A DNA stretch of 7,334 bases, from NCBI GenBank assembly GCA_037446075.1, contig JBBIJH010000136.1, forward strand, positions 1 through 7,334. Reading direction: 5' to 3'. Source of the DNA: JBBIJH01 sp037446075 (GTDB lineage Bacteria > Bacteroidota > Ignavibacteria > UBA10030 > JAHEZR01). Under the pieces are notes generated by a model. The model had not been told where the DNA came from. It saw nothing but the letters and a program-made list of their open reading frames with translations, and searched no databases. The position numbers and the translations under genes are program-made. Below are positions 6,519 to 7,334 of the stretch, piece after piece. Position 1 is the first letter of the stretch. The number at the start of each line of letters is the position of its first letter.

Positions 6519-7283
6519 TCAGATCACAATGCTTCGAATGTCAAATACAGGGCCATCCTTGCACGCAAGTTTGTACCTCTGGTTTCCATTCAAACATTCA
6601 ACCGGACATCCCTGACAGATTCCGATTCCACAGGCCATCGCAGTCTCGATTGAGACGTCACAGGACAGATCGGTATTCAATATGAATTCTTGCAGAGCGT
6701 GCAGCATGGGAATCGGGCCACATGCAAAGAGCCTTGTGCGAGACCTCAAACCCGTAAGCCGGCTCTTGAGAAGTTCTACAACGCTACCGTGATAGCCTGC
6801 ACTTCCATCATCCGTCGCCGTACTCACGTTGAGAAGTCCCCCAATGGCCAGACGACTCGCATTCCGGGCGCCGACAAAGGTCTTGACGGTAACTTCTCGC
6901 TTCGAGAGCTCTTTCGTGAGAAGCGGAAACGGGGCGACACCAAGCCCTCCCGCGACAATGATTGACTCATCGAAATCCTCTTTCAGGTCAAAACCGTGGC
7001 CGAGTGGCCCAAGGACGTCTATTTCGTCGCCAGCTCTCTTCTGCGCAAGCATGGCCGTTCCAGTACCGACAACGTTGAAAAGGATCCTGACAGTATCCCC
7101 ATCTACGTCGCAGATGCTCATGGGCCGCCGGAGGAGAGGGTGGAAGGATTCGCAGACCTTGATGTTTACGAATTGACCCGGAATGGCAAGGGCAGCGATT
7201 TCAGGAGCATTGAATCCAATCAGGTAAGTCTCGTGCGCCACCTTTAGCACTTCCGTGATTTTGAAATCTACTCGCATCATCAT
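6519..7283 (-). CDS. pyrK: Dihydroorotate dehydrogenase B (NAD+), electron transfer subunit
   Basis: FAD and [2Fe-2S] subunit that passes electrons from PyrD to NAD+. The 254 residues follow the ferredoxin-reductase plan: an N-terminal beta-barrel with the FAD motif RRPMSICD (52-59) and GPLGHGF (92-98), then a nucleotide-binding domain with GGLGVAP (112-118) and CGP (188-190), and a C-terminal iron-sulfur site with Cys218, Cys223, Cys226 and Cys241 in the CGIGICQGC arrangement of the family. Length is normal. Three ATG codons follow each other at 7283, 7280 and 7277. AGGA is directly against the first, so the third has the best ribosome-site spacing (6 bases). The frame is open to the right edge of the window, but the part before the ATGs has no resemblance to PyrK. 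pyrD follows after 4 bp. This is the first complete gene of the minus-strand operon in view. Confidence 0.95.
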   Translation of the reverse strand: MMMRVDFKITEVLKVAHETYLIGFNAPEIAALAIPGQFVNIKVCESFHPLLRRPMSICDVDGDTVRILFNVVGTGTAMLAQKRAGDEIDVLGPLGHGFDLKEDFDESIIVAGGLGVAPFPLLTKELSKREVTVKTFVGARNASRLAIGGLLNVSTATDDGSAGYHGSVVELLKSRLTGLRSRTRLFACGPIPMLHALQEFILNTDLSCDVSIETAMACGIGICQGCPVECLNGNQRYKLACKDGPVFDIRSIVI

Positions 7284-7334
7284 TCCTAGAACGTCTTTGT
7301 ACTGTCGCGCTTCGTCCCCCGGGATGGCGGTAAT
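7284..7334 (-). other. Right edge: possible tail of an upstream gene in the same operon
   Basis: Only 51 bases remain upstream of pyrK. One minus-strand frame ends in TAG at 7288-7286, two bases before the first pyrK ATG, which would be typical operon spacing for an upstream gene; its visible end would read LPPSRGTKRDSTKTF. The pyrK frame is also open here. The piece is too short to identify, and no promoter is evident in it. Confidence 0.25.

Noticed and set aside
1..7334. CRISPR array, tRNA, rRNA, insertion sequence, toxin-antitoxin or defence system
   Set aside because: Looked for direct repeats, cloverleaf-like segments, transposase motifs and small paired genes; none found. Nearly all DNA is explained by housekeeping-type genes.

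Overview
The window is a stretch of bacterial chromosome, probably a draft or metagenome-assembled scaffold, because it contains two runs of N (10 and 20 bases). It is tightly packed. The best clue to the host is the C-terminus of the secreted sugar dehydrogenase, which has a NYPNPFNP-type sorting domain. That domain is common in the Bacteroidota/Ignavibacteriota side of the FCB superphylum and in neighbouring phyla such as KSB1. A candidate promoter of the form TTTG-N20-TATATTTA fits the same group. The phylum is inferred, not proven.

Layout. Plus strand, left: a two-gene nucleoside salvage operon, made of a concentrative nucleoside transporter (107-1456) and, 6 bp later, a trimeric-type purine nucleoside phosphorylase (1463-2275). 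The transporter brings nucleosides in and the phosphorylase splits purine nucleosides into base and (deoxy)ribose-1-phosphate. A hairpin with T-rich flanks on both sides (about 2323-2362) separates this operon from the convergent minus-strand genes.

Minus strand, read from right to left: pyrK (7283-6519), pyrD type 1B (6514-5570), folC (5522-4239), a secreted PQQ-type glucose/sorbosone dehydrogenase-like protein (4282-2832), then a small stand-alone retropepsin-like aspartic protease (2752-2375) with its own candidate promoter. PyrK and PyrD together form the NAD-linked dihydroorotate dehydrogenase of de novo pyrimidine synthesis. FolC makes and polyglutamylates folate, which thymidylate and purine synthesis need. 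Most of the window is therefore nucleotide metabolism (salvage on one strand, de novo plus folate on the other), with a secreted oxidoreductase and a protease of unknown target in between.

The main correction to a naive reading is at the dehydrogenase C-terminus. The placeholder N run breaks its frame, and the true end lies in another frame, 47 bp beyond the apparent stop. Its start is also puzzling: the strong Shine-Dalgarno sequence at the folC stop has no ATG, GTG or TTG at normal spacing. I see no mobile element, CRISPR array, tRNA or rRNA, and no convincing undescribed multi-gene system. The least explained item is the solo aspartic protease.
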